From Nannocystis pusilla (GTDB lineage Bacteria > Myxococcota_A > Polyangia > Nannocystales > Nannocystaceae), in assembly GCF_026626665.1 (NCBI RefSeq), contig NZ_JAPNKE010000002.1:5433168-5497167 (forward strand): a stretch of 64,000 nucleotides of DNA, read 5' to 3'. Shown here piece by piece: positions 1 to 9,119 of this stretch; within the stretch, counting starts at the first letter, position 1, and every line of letters begins with the position of its first letter. Under the pieces are notes generated by a model, which was not told where the DNA came from, made no database searches, and saw only the letters and a list, made by a program, of their open reading frames with translations. A program made the position numbers and the translations under genes.

Positions 1-408
1 GCCGAGCGACGACATGTTGAGCACGTGGCCCGCGCGCTGGCGTCGCATGTGCGGCAGCACTGCGCGGATCACCGCCAGCAGGCCGAACACGTTGGTGCCG
101 AACAGCGCCTCGACCTCCTCGGCCGAGCCCTCCTCGATCGCCCCCAGCAGCCCGTAGCCGGCGTTGTTGACCAGCACGTCGATGCGACCGAAGCGCTCGA
201 TCGCCGCCGCCGCCGCCGCGTGCGCCTGCGCCTCGTCGCGCACGTCGAGCCGCACGAACATCCGCCGCGGGTGCTCGCCGGTCGCCGCCGTCGCCCGCTC
301 CGGGTCGCGCACCGCCGCCACCACGATGTCGCCGGCCGCCAGCACCGCCTCGGCGATCTCCAGCCCGAGTCCCCGCGAAGCCCCAGTGATGAACCAAACT
401 TTCGCCAT
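1..408 (-). CDS. SDR-family oxidoreductase, 3' part outside window
   Basis: N-terminal 136 residues of a classical short-chain dehydrogenase/reductase, an NAD(P)H-dependent cytoplasmic oxidoreductase of unknown substrate. The Rossmann glycine motif TGASRGLG lies at residues 8-15, an LDVRD acidic motif near 54-58 and NNAG at 81-84; the catalytic Ser and YxxxK would follow beyond the edge. The ATG at 408 is preceded by a GGAGAGAG-type ribosome site. It is transcribed away from a LysR regulator 116 bp off, the usual arrangement for a regulator and its target. The missing C-terminus is a window cut, not a truncation. Family is certain; substrate is not. Confidence 0.9.
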   Translation of the reverse strand, partial: MAKVWFITGASRGLGLEIAEAVLAAGDIVVAAVRDPERATAATGEHPRRMFVRLDVRDEAQAHAAAAAAIERFGRIDVLVNNAGYGLLGAIEEGSAEEVEALFGTNVFGLLAVIRAVLPHMRRQRAGHVLNMSSLG

Positions 409-524
409 GTCTCTCTCCTCGTCCGGCCGGCGTCCGCCCCGTGCGGGCGCCTCGTTGGCCGCCTTGTGAAGAGCAATGTGGCCCCTTCCCGCGTGAAGAA
501 AAATGGGCTTAACATTCCAGGACT
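409..524. promoter_or_regulatory. divergent SDR/LysR intergenic region
   Basis: The 116 bp between two divergent start codons must hold both promoters and, by LysR precedent, the regulator's T-N11-A operator. It contains a short AT-richer patch at about 495-520, but no -35/-10 pair can be called with confidence. Confidence 0.4.
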
Positions 525-1448
525 GTGAATCGACGCTTCACAATCCGCCCGGCCGACTTGCCGGCGATCGCCGCCTTCGAGTGCGTCGCTCGCCACTGCA
601 GCTTCACCCGCGCCGCCGCCGAGCTCGGGGTCTCGACCTCGGCGCTGTCGCAGACCGTGCGCAAGCTGGAGCGGCACCTCGGCGTCCTCCTGCTGCGCCG
701 CACCACCCGCAGCGTCGGCCCGACCGACGCCGGCGCGCGCTTCCTCGCCGGCGTCGGTCCCGGCCTCGCGCAGCTCGCCGAGGCCTGCGAGTCGCTCGAG
801 GGCGAGGGCGACGCCCCGCGCGGGCTCGTCCGGGTCGCCCTGTCGCGGGTCACCTACGCCCTGTTCATCGCCCCGCACCTGGCCCGCTTCGCCCGCGAAC
901 ACCCGCACATCCGCCTCGAGTTCGGCCTCAGCGACGGCCTCAGCGAGGTCGTCGGCGAGGGCTTCGACGTCGGCGTGCGCCTCGGCGAGGCCATCCCGCG
1001 CGACATGATCACCGCCCCGCTCGGCGGCCCGCAGCGGCTGGTCATCGTCGGCGCCCCCGACTACTTCGCCCGTCACCCGCGGCCGACCGCCCCGCGCGAC
1101 CTGCAGGGCCACGACTGCATCCGCCTGCGCTTCGTCACCAGCGGGCGGCTCCAGCGCTGGTGGCTCGGCGACGGCGACGACGACGTCGAGCTCGACGTCG
1201 ACGGCCGCGTGGTCTTGAACGACATGCTGGCGATCGTCGACGCCGCGATCGCCGGCCTCGGCCTGGCCCAGGTGTTCGCCGGCCTGGTCCGCGCGCCGCT
1301 GGCCGGCAAGCAGCTCGTGCGCGTGCTGCAGAGCCACGGCGCCGAGTTCCCCGGCTTCTCGTTCTACTATCCGAACCGCGCCCACATGCCGGTCAAGCTG
1401 CGCTGCTTCCTCGACTTCTTCCGCGCGGCCAACCGACCCCGCGGGTGA
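525..1448 (+). CDS. LysR-family transcriptional regulator
   Basis: A 307-residue LysR-type regulator of normal family length. The N-terminal winged helix-turn-helix (about residues 12-70) includes the typical SFTRAAAELGVSTSALSQ segment and RTTRSVGPTDAG; the rest is the periplasmic-binding-fold effector domain. The GTG at 525 puts the helix-turn-helix at the expected distance from the N-terminus. It is divergent from the SDR gene at 1-408 and probably controls it and itself in response to a small molecule that cannot be named from sequence. The frame is intact. Confidence 0.92.
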   Translation: MNRRFTIRPADLPAIAAFECVARHCSFTRAAAELGVSTSALSQTVRKLERHLGVLLLRRTTRSVGPTDAGARFLAGVGPGLAQLAEACESLEGEGDAPRGLVRVALSRVTYALFIAPHLARFAREHPHIRLEFGLSDGLSEVVGEGFDVGVRLGEAIPRDMITAPLGGPQRLVIVGAPDYFARHPRPTAPRDLQGHDCIRLRFVTSGRLQRWWLGDGDDDVELDVDGRVVLNDMLAIVDAAIAGLGLAQVFAGLVRAPLAGKQLVRVLQSHGAEFPGFSFYYPNRAHMPVKLRCFLDFFRAANRPRG

Positions 1449-1917
1449 GCGGAGCGAATGTCGCATGCGCTCCGGCCTGCTGCTCGCTGCGAACGCTACG
1501 CCGCTCACGGTCGCATCATTCGACGTCGGCGACCATGCGGAAGCTCCGCCGAAATCCATTCGCCAGAGTGCATTCTATTCTCGCCCCGCAGCTGCCCTGG
1601 AAGCTCCAGCAATCAAACGCGCACAGGACCCACACGACGCCCATTCCTATCACCGCGACACCAAACGCAACACCAGGGGTATCGAAGCCGCGCCGCCGGC
1701 CCTGCACGGGCTCTGGGCGCCCGCCCGAAGCCCGCGGGCGCCCGCCCGGCCGCGCCACGAACGCGCATTTCCGGCCTACTCCAACCGACTTGACGGCGCG
1801 GCAGAACCGGCATTACTTTCCCGGAGCAATCGCCGATGGACGACGGCGCGCGCGAGCGCTCGCCGCAATCGTCGGCGCATTTCAGCTTTCACGAGAAAGC
1901 ATGGGGAGGGTCAGAGC
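1449..1917. other. intergenic region with one strong hairpin
   Basis: No convincing gene. A perfect 10-bp inverted repeat (arms 1715-1724 and 1734-1743, loop of 9) could fold in RNA. A GGGAGGG ribosome site just before 1918 belongs to the next gene. The rest is GC-rich sequence with no recognised signal. Confidence 0.4.
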
Positions 1918-2295
1918 ATGACGACGATTCAGCGAGTCGAGCCGAAGCAGCTCTCGGACGAGGAGAACCAGAAGTTCGCCGCGGCGGGCCGCACCCTGCG
2001 GGCGAACGCCACCGGAGGCCCCGACGACCAGAGCTTCCAGGCGTTCGTCGATTACGCGTGGAGCCAGGCCGAGCAGGCCGGCAACGACGAGTTAGATCGC
2101 TTCCTGGGCACCTGCTCGAGCCTGTTCGCAGGACAGGGCTGGCAGGTCGACGTGTCGTTCGCCGCCTATCTCGACGCCGAGCAGTCGGCCAGCTTCGACA
2201 TCTGGTTCAGCCAGAACGGCGGATACTCGACCATGAAGCAGGGCCGGGGCGGGAACAGCCCCAAGACGCTCCTCTACTTCGTGAACTTCAAGTAG
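1918..2295 (+). CDS. hypothetical protein, 125 aa
   Basis: A 125-residue protein with no signal peptide or membrane helix, so probably cytoplasmic. The ATG at 1918 is chosen because GGGGAGGG sits about 7 bases upstream; longer readings of the frame pass through non-coding sequence. The N-terminal half is acidic and helical in character; the C-terminal half has alternating hydrophobic residues ending in LLYFVNFK, suggesting beta strands and a small alpha/beta fold. I do not recognise the family. It is convergent with the next gene and the two share a hairpin. Confidence 0.72.
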   Translation: MTTIQRVEPKQLSDEENQKFAAAGRTLRANATGGPDDQSFQAFVDYAWSQAEQAGNDELDRFLGTCSSLFAGQGWQVDVSFAAYLDAEQSASFDIWFSQNGGYSTMKQGRGGNSPKTLLYFVNFK

Positions 2296-2304
2296 CCCGC
2301 GCCG

Positions 2305-2332
2305 CAGCGGTGCCGCGCCCGCGGCACCGCTG
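2305..2332. terminator. bidirectional hairpin between convergent genes
   Basis: A perfect 13-bp inverted repeat (2305-2317 with 2320-2332, two-base gap) begins 9 bp after the stop codon of the upstream gene and lies between convergent genes. There is no T-tract, so it would be a GC-only terminator or an mRNA-end stabiliser. Confidence 0.6.
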
Positions 2333-2354
2333 TCGCTCGGCAGCGGACCGGCCC

Positions 2355-2756
2355 TCACCCGGGCTTGACGAGGCGCACTTCGATGTCGATGTCCCAGCCG
2401 GCGGTCTCGTTGTTCGTCAGGCGGTAGAGCGTCCCGTATTCGATGCGGCGGATGATGTAGCTCGTCGACATCGCGCCGCCGCGTTGCCCCTGCATCACCT
2501 TGATCTCGACCTGGCTGGGCCCGCGGATGACCACGAAGTCGCCGCGCTCGGACAGCCGCACCGCCCCGTCTTCGAGCAGGTCGAGCCCCGCGCTGTCGTC
2601 GATGAAGAACACCAGCGACGCCTCCTCGCGGGCCGCGTCGCCGGACTCGTCGGCGACCACCACCTCGTCGAGGTCGATCACCGGCCCCTCGGGTTCGGCG
2701 GTCGTGGCGAACAGCGCCGTCAGGAGCGCGGTCGTGGCAGCTTGGAAGATCCACAT
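2355..2756 (-). CDS. hypothetical exported protein, 133 aa
   Basis: Begins MWIFQAATTALLTALFATTAEPEG-like, a short Sec signal peptide with probable cleavage after the Ala/Thr stretch. The ATG at 2756 is chosen because AAGGAG lies 9 bases upstream; the two ATGs directly abutting that AAGGAG are too close. The mature part (about 110 residues) alternates acidic and hydrophobic segments and contains RGPSQVEIKVMQGQ and a YIIRRIEYG strand-like run, suggesting a small beta-rich periplasmic protein. No family recognised. It stands alone between a convergent gene and a long gap. Confidence 0.68.
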   Translation of the reverse strand: MWIFQAATTALLTALFATTAEPEGPVIDLDEVVVADESGDAAREEASLVFFIDDSAGLDLLEDGAVRLSERGDFVVIRGPSQVEIKVMQGQRGGAMSTSYIIRRIEYGTLYRLTNNETAGWDIDIEVRLVKPG

Positions 2757-3792
2757 GAGCATCATCTCCTTGCAGGAATCGAGGACGTCGCTTGTTCGAC
2801 GGCCCCTGGCAAGGTTGAGGCGCCTCGCGGGAGCGTCCAGCGAGCGACCACAGATTTTATCGCCCGCCCGCCCGCCAGGGGTCGTCCGCACGCCCGCCGC
2901 GGCGAGCTCTGCCCGCGGCGCGAATCATGGCAGGATCTTGCGTCGGTCGACGACGCCAATGCTCGCAGCCCGTCCGGCTTCGTCGTAAATCCATCGGCCA
3001 TCACGACCCGAGAACGTCGGCGGGGACCAGCTTGTAAAAGCCTGGGACCCCGCTCTGGTGTCCGCCCGGGCGCGAGAACCACCGGCGCTGCATGTCCTCT
3101 GACAGCAGGCATGCCAGCGCCCGCAGCTCGCGTTCGTCCAGGAACGCCAGAGCCGCGCCTCGTCGATGTCGACGTGAACGATTCGCCGCGCGACACCACG
3201 CGCCCGCGCCCCTCCGCGAGCCGTAGCCGGCTTGCTGCCGGTGTCCGGCTCGGCGAAGCAAGGGCCCGGGCGTGGAGCCTGCTCCTGGTGCGCCGGCGAT
3301 CCGCTGTTCGCGCACGACCTCAGTGAAGAGGTGGGACCGAGGGGCCATTGTCGGCAATGCCTCCTTCGTCGAGGATTCGCGCCAGAGCGAAAAATAACCC
3401 CGATCGAAATGGCCCATCGAAATGGCCGACGGTCACTCTGTGCAGCCGCGGCCGATCACAGCTCGTGCGTTTTGCGGCGCGGTCGAGGAATTCCCCTCAG
3501 GTGCGAGGACGACCCCCGCTGCTGCCTCCAGACCACGCTTGTGGCATTTGCGCCGACGCAGCCTCCAGGACGCCATTTGCGGCCGCCGCTGCCCCCGGGG
3601 CCGCGATCTCGCGAGCCGGTCTCTGCAGCGAATCGCGGCCCTACGCGCGATCGTTTACGCCTCTGGCGCCGAGGTTTCACCCGATCGATCGGACGTTCCT
3701 CTCGCTCGATTGCAGGGACTGGTCGCGCCAATTGGCCGATTCGCGACGCATCCTCCATGGCCCTTCCATCACCGAAGGGTTACGGAGAAATC
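2757..3792. other. 1-kb region without a convincing gene
   Basis: Several open frames overlap, but none has a plausible start or even composition throughout. On the minus strand near 3005-3160 a short stretch reads like protein (FLDERELRALACL, then GFYKLVPADVL) but is closed in by low-complexity Arg/Ala sequence, so at most it is the remnant of an eroded gene. The last 30 bp contain the GGAG ribosome site of the gene at 3793. Confidence 0.35.
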
Positions 3793-4512
3793 ATGCGCAA
3801 ATACCTTAGGCATCTCACCCACCTCACTCTCACCCTCAGCGCCGTCATGGCCTGCGATTCCGAAGATCTGACGCCGCGGAAGGGCGAGCTGCCCACCGCC
3901 TGCGGCGGCTTCCTGGGCCTCGAGTGCCCGGGCGACCTCGTCTGCGTCGACGATCCCAGCGACGATTGCGACCCCTCGAAGGGCGGCAACGACTGCATCG
4001 GCATCTGCGTGGACCCGGCGCCGACCCCATGCGGCGGCTTCCCGGGCACGCCCTGCCCCGACGGTCAGGTCTGCGTCGACGACCCGGCCGACGACTGCGA
4101 CCCGCAGAACGGCGGCGCCGACTGCATCGGCATCTGCGAGGACGCCCCGCTCGCCTGCGGCGGCTTTCCGGGCACGCCCTGCCCCGACGGTCAGGTCTGC
4201 GTCGACGACCCGGCCGACGACTGCGACCCGCAGAACGGCGGCGCCGACTGCATCGGCATCTGCGAGGACGCCCCGCTCGCCTGCGGCGGCTTCGCCGGCG
4301 ACGCCTGCCCCAAGGGCCAGGAGTGCGTCGACATCCCCGACGACGACTGCGACCCGCAGAACGGCGGCGCCGACTGCCCCGGCGTTTGCCAGGAGGACGG
4401 CCGGCAGTACGTCAGCTACGACCCGGAGGAGTGCAAGGCGATGAAGTTCCCGTGCCCGAAGGGCATGGTCCACTTCTTCGACGAGACCGGCTGCGGCTGC
4501 GAGCCGGAGTGA
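3793..4512 (+). CDS. Cys-rich tandem-repeat exported protein
   Basis: A 239-residue exported protein. The N-terminus (residues 1-20, MRKYLRHLTHLTLTLSAVMA then C21) resembles a lipoprotein signal, though the -3 to -1 residues are atypical. Four repeats of about 42 residues follow, each of the form CGGF-G-CP-G-CVDDP-DDCDP-GG-DC-GIC with six Cys, so each unit probably folds around three disulfides in the periplasm or on the surface. The C-terminal 50 residues carry four more Cys. GGAG at 3784-3787 supports the ATG at 3793. Asp-rich loops suggest calcium binding (inference). Similar Cys-rich repeats occur in exported proteins of myxobacteria and some eukaryotes; function is unknown. Confidence 0.8.
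   Translation: MRKYLRHLTHLTLTLSAVMACDSEDLTPRKGELPTACGGFLGLECPGDLVCVDDPSDDCDPSKGGNDCIGICVDPAPTPCGGFPGTPCPDGQVCVDDPADDCDPQNGGADCIGICEDAPLACGGFPGTPCPDGQVCVDDPADDCDPQNGGADCIGICEDAPLACGGFAGDACPKGQECVDIPDDDCDPQNGGADCPGVCQEDGRQYVSYDPEECKAMKFPCPKGMVHFFDETGCGCEPE
3901..4389 (+). repeat. four in-frame coding repeats of 126-129 bp
   Basis: Units start at 3901, 4030, 4156 and 4282. The second and third are nearly identical at DNA level (126-bp period), the fourth is diverged and the first is 129 bp, so the latest duplication is recent and kept frame. Confidence 0.9.
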
Positions 4513-4598
4513 CCTGAATCGGCGGTGCGCGGCGCCCGTCGCCGCGCGCCGCCGCGTCGGCGAGCGCCCACACGCACGAGCACGCCTCGCGTGTGGAA

Positions 4599-4745
4599 TG
4601 CAGCGAGCCCTGCCGGAATCACAGCAGAGCCCGCATCGCGCCTCTGTGCGCGAAAATGCAGCGACCGCTGCCGCACCGCGGCAGCGACCGCTTCGCACGA
4701 GTGCAGCGAACGCTGCCGTCACTGCGGCAGCGCCCGCTTCGCGCC
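4599..4745. repeat. hairpin-containing direct repeats between convergent genes
   Basis: Three direct repeats start at 4599 (diverged), 4657 and 4702. Each of the last two contains an inverted repeat of CGCTGCCG type with a short loop. Lying between the convergent genes ending at 4512 and 4760, they may act as tandem terminators. Confidence 0.6.
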
Positions 4746-4759
4746 CTCCTCGGATCGCC

Positions 4760-5401
4760 CTACCCGGCCCGCTGCTCCGAGCCCCGGGTGACCGAAGCTC
4801 GCGCCTGTCGCGGCTGGCGCAGGCGGTCGGCCAGGTGCTCGATCCCCGCCACCGTCGCGCGGAAGGCGCGAGCCAGCGGCCGATGCGTCGCGGCTTCCAG
4901 CGCCCGCTCCGGGTGCTCCGCGAACCAGGCCAGCGCCTGCTCGGCTTCTTGGAGCAGGGCCACCCGCCGCTCGAGCCACGCGGCGCACCAGTCGGCCAAT
5001 TCGACGGCCCCGTCGCGCCGGGCCACCTGTTCGAACAGGATCATCAGATCGACCCCGTGGCGCATCCCGAGCAGGGTGCCGCGATACGAGCGCTCGAGGC
5101 TGAGGAACATGTCCGCGACTTGGTTGCGGACCACCGAGAACGCCGTCCCCACCGCGCGGCCTCCCGTGCTGACGGGGAGGTCGTGCTGAGCGGCCAGGCG
5201 GGGCAGATCGGCCAGCGCCGACTCCGCGTGCGCTGCGATGGCCCGGAGGCAATGGGCGGGCGGTACGTCGCCCAGGCGCTCGGCTTCGAGGCGAGGGTGA
5301 CGCTGCGCCGATTGTTCGGTCTGGAACAGCTCGCGCGCGAGGTTGGCGAGCCAGGTGTGGGCTTCGTGGGCCGGCTCCTCGATGGTTCGGTCTTCCTGCA
5401 T
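4760..5401 (-). CDS. hypothetical helical protein, 213 aa
   Basis: A 213-residue soluble protein with no signal peptide, almost wholly helical by composition: long Ala/Leu/Glu/Arg runs and few Gly or Pro. A middle segment (LSLERSYRGTLLGMRHGVDLMILFEQVAR) and a downstream WCAAWLERRVALLQEAEQAL stretch look like amphipathic bundle helices, perhaps a ferritin- or DUF2383-like four-helix bundle, which is a guess. The ATG at 5401 follows a GGGGC run; an earlier start cannot be excluded because the frame stays open upstream. Neighbours give no clue: hairpin repeats downstream, an oxidoreductase remnant upstream. Confidence 0.68.
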   Translation of the reverse strand: MQEDRTIEEPAHEAHTWLANLARELFQTEQSAQRHPRLEAERLGDVPPAHCLRAIAAHAESALADLPRLAAQHDLPVSTGGRAVGTAFSVVRNQVADMFLSLERSYRGTLLGMRHGVDLMILFEQVARRDGAVELADWCAAWLERRVALLQEAEQALAWFAEHPERALEAATHRPLARAFRATVAGIEHLADRLRQPRQARASVTRGSEQRAG

Positions 5402-5499
5402 GCCCCGTTTATGGATGATGTGCGCCGACCGGCAATCGACCTCCTGCCACGAATGCGGCGCAGGCCGCAGTTGCGCGGGCGATCGTCCGGACCCGACGC

Positions 5500-5712
5500 T
5501 CACTTCGCCCGTGGAGCCGGCGAGCCCCGGCGGACGCCCTCGGCCAGCTCCTCGCACCCCAGCACGTCGCGGTCGCTCCGCCCGAGCACGAGCGCCGCGC
5601 CGAGCCCGGCGGGTCTGCCGCCGATCACGATCACGTCGTACGTGCCGACGCGCTCCGCTGCGAAGCGGCTGGACGAACTCGCGGGCGACCGCACACGTAC
5701 GAGCGACCCCAT
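5500..5712 (-). pseudogene. remnant of an FAD/NAD(P)-binding oxidoreductase
   Basis: Within a 70-codon frame, codons 25-55 (5548-5640) read YDVIVIGGRPAGLGAALVLG followed by RSDRDVL, the dinucleotide-binding start of thioredoxin-reductase-like flavoproteins; only the third Gly of GxGxxG is replaced by Arg. The rest of the roughly 300-residue enzyme is absent in all frames on both sides, so this is a truncated relic. The surrounding 5402-6138 shows no other gene. An assembly break could also leave such a stub. Confidence 0.65.
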
Positions 5713-6138
5713 GGCGCCGGCTCCTCGTCACGGCCTCGCCGCGCCGCCGCCAGGATGCCCCGAACCGTTGCACCGGCAAGGACCTGCGCTGCCCGTCTGC
5801 GATCCTCGGCGACAATCACCGCCGCGCTGGCGAGGGCGCAGGTCGCAACCTGGGGTCCATCCTCGTCGAGAGCGCCGCCCGGACACGCGGGCCCGTCCTC
5901 GTCGAGGACCTCACACCCGTCGCGGTCAACAAGCCCCGAGCATTGCCCCGCCGCGGCCGAGCGTGCGGCCGCCGGCGCGCCGCGGCGAGGTCATCCGCAC
6001 GACCGGCCTGCGCTCGCGCAGCAGACCCGCCGCTGCCGGGCCGCCTCCATCCCCGCGCCAATGGGGACCCGCTGGCGTGTAAAACGGCACGCCGCCGCGG
6101 GCCCCGCGGCCCTTTTTATCAGGTAGAGGTTCCCGCGC

Positions 6139-7832
6139 ATGAGCGCCGACGAAGACCTCCCCCAGCCGACCGGCTTCGCCGCGCTCGACCTGCCCGAGCC
6201 GCTGCAGCGAGCGCTGCGCGACATCGGCTACGAGACCCCGTCGCCGATCCAGTCGCAGACCATCCCGCACCTGCTCGCCGGGCGCGACCTCCTCGGTCAG
6301 GCTCAGACCGGCACCGGCAAGACCGCCGCCTTCGCCCTGCCGATCCTCGCGCGCCTCGATCGCAGCCGGCCCATCCTGCAGGCGCTCGTGCTCACGCCCA
6401 CGCGCGAGCTGGCGATCCAGGTCGCCGAGGCGCTGCACCGCTACGCCGCCCACCTGCCCGGCTTCCGCATCCTGCCGATCTACGGCGGCCAGAGCTACGG
6501 CCCGCAGCTCGCCACCCTCGCGCGCGGCGTCCACGTCGTCGTCGGCACGCCCGGGCGGATCATCGACCACCTCCACCGCGGCTCGCTCGACCTCTCGCAC
6601 CTGCGCCACGTCGTGCTCGACGAGGCCGACGAGATGTTGCGCATGGGCTTCATCGACGACGTCGAGACGATCCTGGGCGCCACCCCGACGACGCGGCAGA
6701 CCGCGCTGTTCTCGGCCACCTTGCCGCCGCCGATCCGGCGGATCGCCCAGATGCACCTGCGCGAGCCGGTCGAGGTCACGATCGCCGGCAAGAGCCGCAC
6801 CGCCGACAACATCCGCCAGCGTTACTGGGTCGTCAGCGGCGTGCACAAGCTCGACGCGCTGACCCGGATCCTCGAGGCCGAGACGTTCGACGCGATGATC
6901 GTGTTCGCCCGCACCAAGCTGGCCACCGACGAGCTGGCCGAGCGGCTGCAGGCCCGCGGCTTCTCGGCCGCCGCGATCAACGGCGACCTGCCGCAGGCCC
7001 AGCGCGAGCGCACCATCGCCATGCTGCGCGACGGCGCGATCGACATCCTCGTCGCCACCGACGTCGCCGCGCGCGGCCTCGACGTCGACCGGATCAGCCA
7101 CGTCATGGATACGACGTGCCGACCGACCCCGAGAGCTACGTCCACCGGATCGGTCGCACCGGCCGCGCCGGCCGCAGCGGCGAGGCGATCCTGTTCGTCT
7201 CCCCGCGCGAGCGCGGCCTCTTGCGGATGATCGAGCGCGCCACCCGGCAGCCGATCACCGCGATGGAGCTGCCGACCGTCAAGATGGTCAACGACGTCCG
7301 GCTCGCCCGCTTCAAGCAGCAGATCCGCGACAGCATCGCCGGCGGCGGCCTCGAGCCGTTCCAGAACGCGATCGAGGAGCTCGAGCGCGAGGACAACATC
7401 CCGGCGCTCGAGATCGCCGCCGCCCTGGCCAAGCTGGTCCGCAAGGGCGAGCCGTTCCTGCTCGCGCCGGAGCGCCGCGAGCCCGAGGAGCGCCCGCCGC
7501 CCCGCGGCCCCGAGCCCGGCATGGCCGCCTATCGCGTCGAGGTCGGCCACCTCAACGGCCTGAGGCCCGGCAACCTGGTCGGCGCGATCGCCAACGAGGC
7601 CCGGCTCACGAGCAAGCAGATCGGCCGCATCGACATCCAAAAAGACCACACCTTCGTCGAGCTGCCGGCCGAGCTGTCCGACGAGGTCCTGCAGCATTTG
7701 AAAAAGGTGTGGGTCGCCGGCGGGCAGCTGCGGATCACCCGCGACGGCGAAGAGCCCGACGACGCCGGCAAGCGCCCCGTCAAGCGCAACCTGCTGCGCG
7801 GGCGCCTGTTCGGCAAGCCGCGCAAGCCGTGA
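6139..7832 (+). CDS. deaD: DEAD-box RNA helicase (DeaD/CsdA type), frameshifted
   Basis: ATP-dependent RNA helicase for RNA unwinding in ribosome assembly or cold adaptation. Q motif at residues 12-43, AQTGTGKT at 55-62, PTRELA near 87-92, DEAD at 161-164, SAT at 192-194 and, after the break, HRIGRTGRAGRSG. The C-terminus holds a DbpA-type RNA-binding domain (RVEVGHLNGLRPGNLVGAIANEA then a KDHTFVELP strand) and a basic tail. The reading changes frame between the codons for DVDRISHV and YDVPTDPESYVHR at about 7105-7111, consistent with loss of one base. No slippery site is visible, so this is a consensus error or a very recent mutation. An AGAGG-type ribosome site precedes 6139. Monocistronic. 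Confidence 0.92.
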
Positions 7833-7849
7833 TCGCGCGGGATTCTTCG

Positions 7850-7868
7850 GGACATGTCCTGAAGGACA
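7850..7868. repeat. TGTCC-N4-GGACA palindrome
   Basis: Arms 7855-7859 and 7864-7868 around a TGAA loop; the left arm also completes the self-complementary GGACATGTCC at 7850-7859. It lies between the ends of the convergent helicase and module-B genes. Member of the dispersed family described in the findings. Confidence 0.75.
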
Positions 7869-7885
7869 TTGAGGACACCTCGCGC

Positions 7886-8526
7886 CTACGCGATACGCGG
7901 AGGCCGCGAGGCGCGTGACCCGGACGCCTCCGCGAGCGCCGGCCCCGGCTGCGCACCGGCCGCGAGCTCTCGGCGCAGCAGCCGGCGCTGCCATGCGCCC
8001 AGGCCCAGGGAAATGACGACCAGCAGTGAAAAGGCCCCGACCAGGACAAATCCGGAGGGGTAGAAGCAGGCCATGAAGAACATGAAGTCGATCAGCCTGG
8101 AAGCGACGACTCTCGCCCGGCCGAACAGCCTCGCGTACGCGTAGTCCCAGATTCATGCGTGGCGAAGACCGGCAGCTTTCGTGACTGCGCCGGCGACGGG
8201 ACTGGCGCTTCCTGTGCATCGTCGAGTTCGCCTTCGGTCAGCGCCCGCATGCGTCGCCCTGCGAGATATCGACGGCTCCAGCGCTCGACCAGGCCGGTCC
8301 AGAGGATGGCGAAGGCCATGCACGCGAGCCCGTTCTGCCACCACGGCCATCCGAGGAGGACGAGGCAGTCATGAAAAATGAAGGCCGGGATCCAGAACGC
8401 CAACATGATCGGCGTGAACCACGCGAGGTGCCAGAATTGCTCGGTCGGCAAGAACCCCCACCGTTGCGGGGGCAGGGGTCCGCGCGAGGGGGCGAGCTGC
8501 CGCAGCTCCATGGTCCCGCGGTCCAT
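7886..8526 (-). CDS. module protein B1, multi-pass membrane protein, frameshifted
   Basis: First of three related membrane proteins (B1; B2 at 11626; B3 at 18655). The N-terminus carries the family signature PLPPQRWGFLPTEQFW, followed by three likely membrane helices (about residues 25-45, 50-70 and near the C-terminus around FMFFMACFY) and a conserved VERWSRRYLA turn. The frame changes at about 8148-8152: HES continues as WDYAYARLFGR, which aligns with the WTEFYKRVFGR segment of B2. ATG at 8526 shares one base with the stop codon of A1; an in-frame ATG at 8511 aligns better with B2. Coupled to A1 in one operon. Function unknown; perhaps a membrane partner or immunity protein for A. Confidence 0.75.
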
Positions 8527-9119
8527 CACTTGTTCTGCGCCCCGTTACACTTGTCGCTGACATAATCCGCGATGGTCGTGTGAACACCCCAGCCGAGGCC
8601 CATGCACTTCGGATCCTTGGCCACGAGCCCGCACCCGGCGGCCGCCGCCACGCCAATCGTCGCTCCGGCGATCTTGCCGGCCCACCAGCACTTGAAGTCC
8701 CGGTCGCCTTCCAGCACGCCGATCTCGGCGTCCTCGTACCAGACCTGCACGAGACTCGCTACGACAGCCACGGCCTGTTCAGGGCTGAGAGTGGCGAAGT
8801 CGCTCGCCTGCGAGAGGACGACACCGTCGACGAAGCCGACCTCCGTCACGACGGCGTCCTCGACCTTGACGAGGCCCACACCGGCCCCTGCATCGTCCTC
8901 ACGAATGATCAGGGAGACTGCTCCGACCGCCTGCAAATAAAAGCTGATCTCGAGCTGGCTGTCGGCCACGCCGACACGGACGTCTTCGATGGCGACCGGC
9001 GCTTGCAGTTCGGCAAAGAGCTCCTCGGCAGCAGCGGCCGGGAGCAGCGCCGGGGCGGCCTCAGCGGCTCCTGGCCCCGCCGCGAGCGTGAATGACAGGA
9101 CGAGCGCGGTGTGGTGCAT
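8526..9119 (-). CDS. module protein A1, exported four-Cys protein
   Basis: A 197-residue protein with a clear Sec signal peptide (residues 1-22, ending in AEA). The domain that follows has a VGFVDGVVLSQASDF core shared with A2. The C-terminal 60 residues are Gly/Ala-rich and hydrophobic (AGKIAGATIGVAAAAGCGL) and end in KCNGAQNK. All four Cys of this region (KC, GC, KC-M-G, KC-N-G) are conserved in A2 at 11012, implying two disulfides. GGAGGGG directly upstream supports ATG 9119. The hydrophobic Gly-rich tail resembles small bacteriocins in texture only. Its stop overlaps the B1 start, so the two are translationally coupled. Confidence 0.8.
   Translation of the reverse strand: MHHTALVLSFTLAAGPGAAEAAPALLPAAAAEELFAELQAPVAIEDVRVGVADSQLEISFYLQAVGAVSLIIREDDAGAGVGLVKVEDAVVTEVGFVDGVVLSQASDFATLSPEQAVAVVASLVQVWYEDAEIGVLEGDRDFKCWWAGKIAGATIGVAAAAGCGLVAKDPKCMGLGWGVHTTIADYVSDKCNGAQNK

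Noticed and set aside
3001..3417. Minus-strand frame with a short protein-like stretch
   Set aside because: Only about 45 residues look natural; the rest is Arg/Ala low-complexity and no start signal is present.
7100..7115. Programmed frameshift in the helicase
   Set aside because: No slippery heptamer or downstream structure is evident, and similar breaks occur throughout the window.
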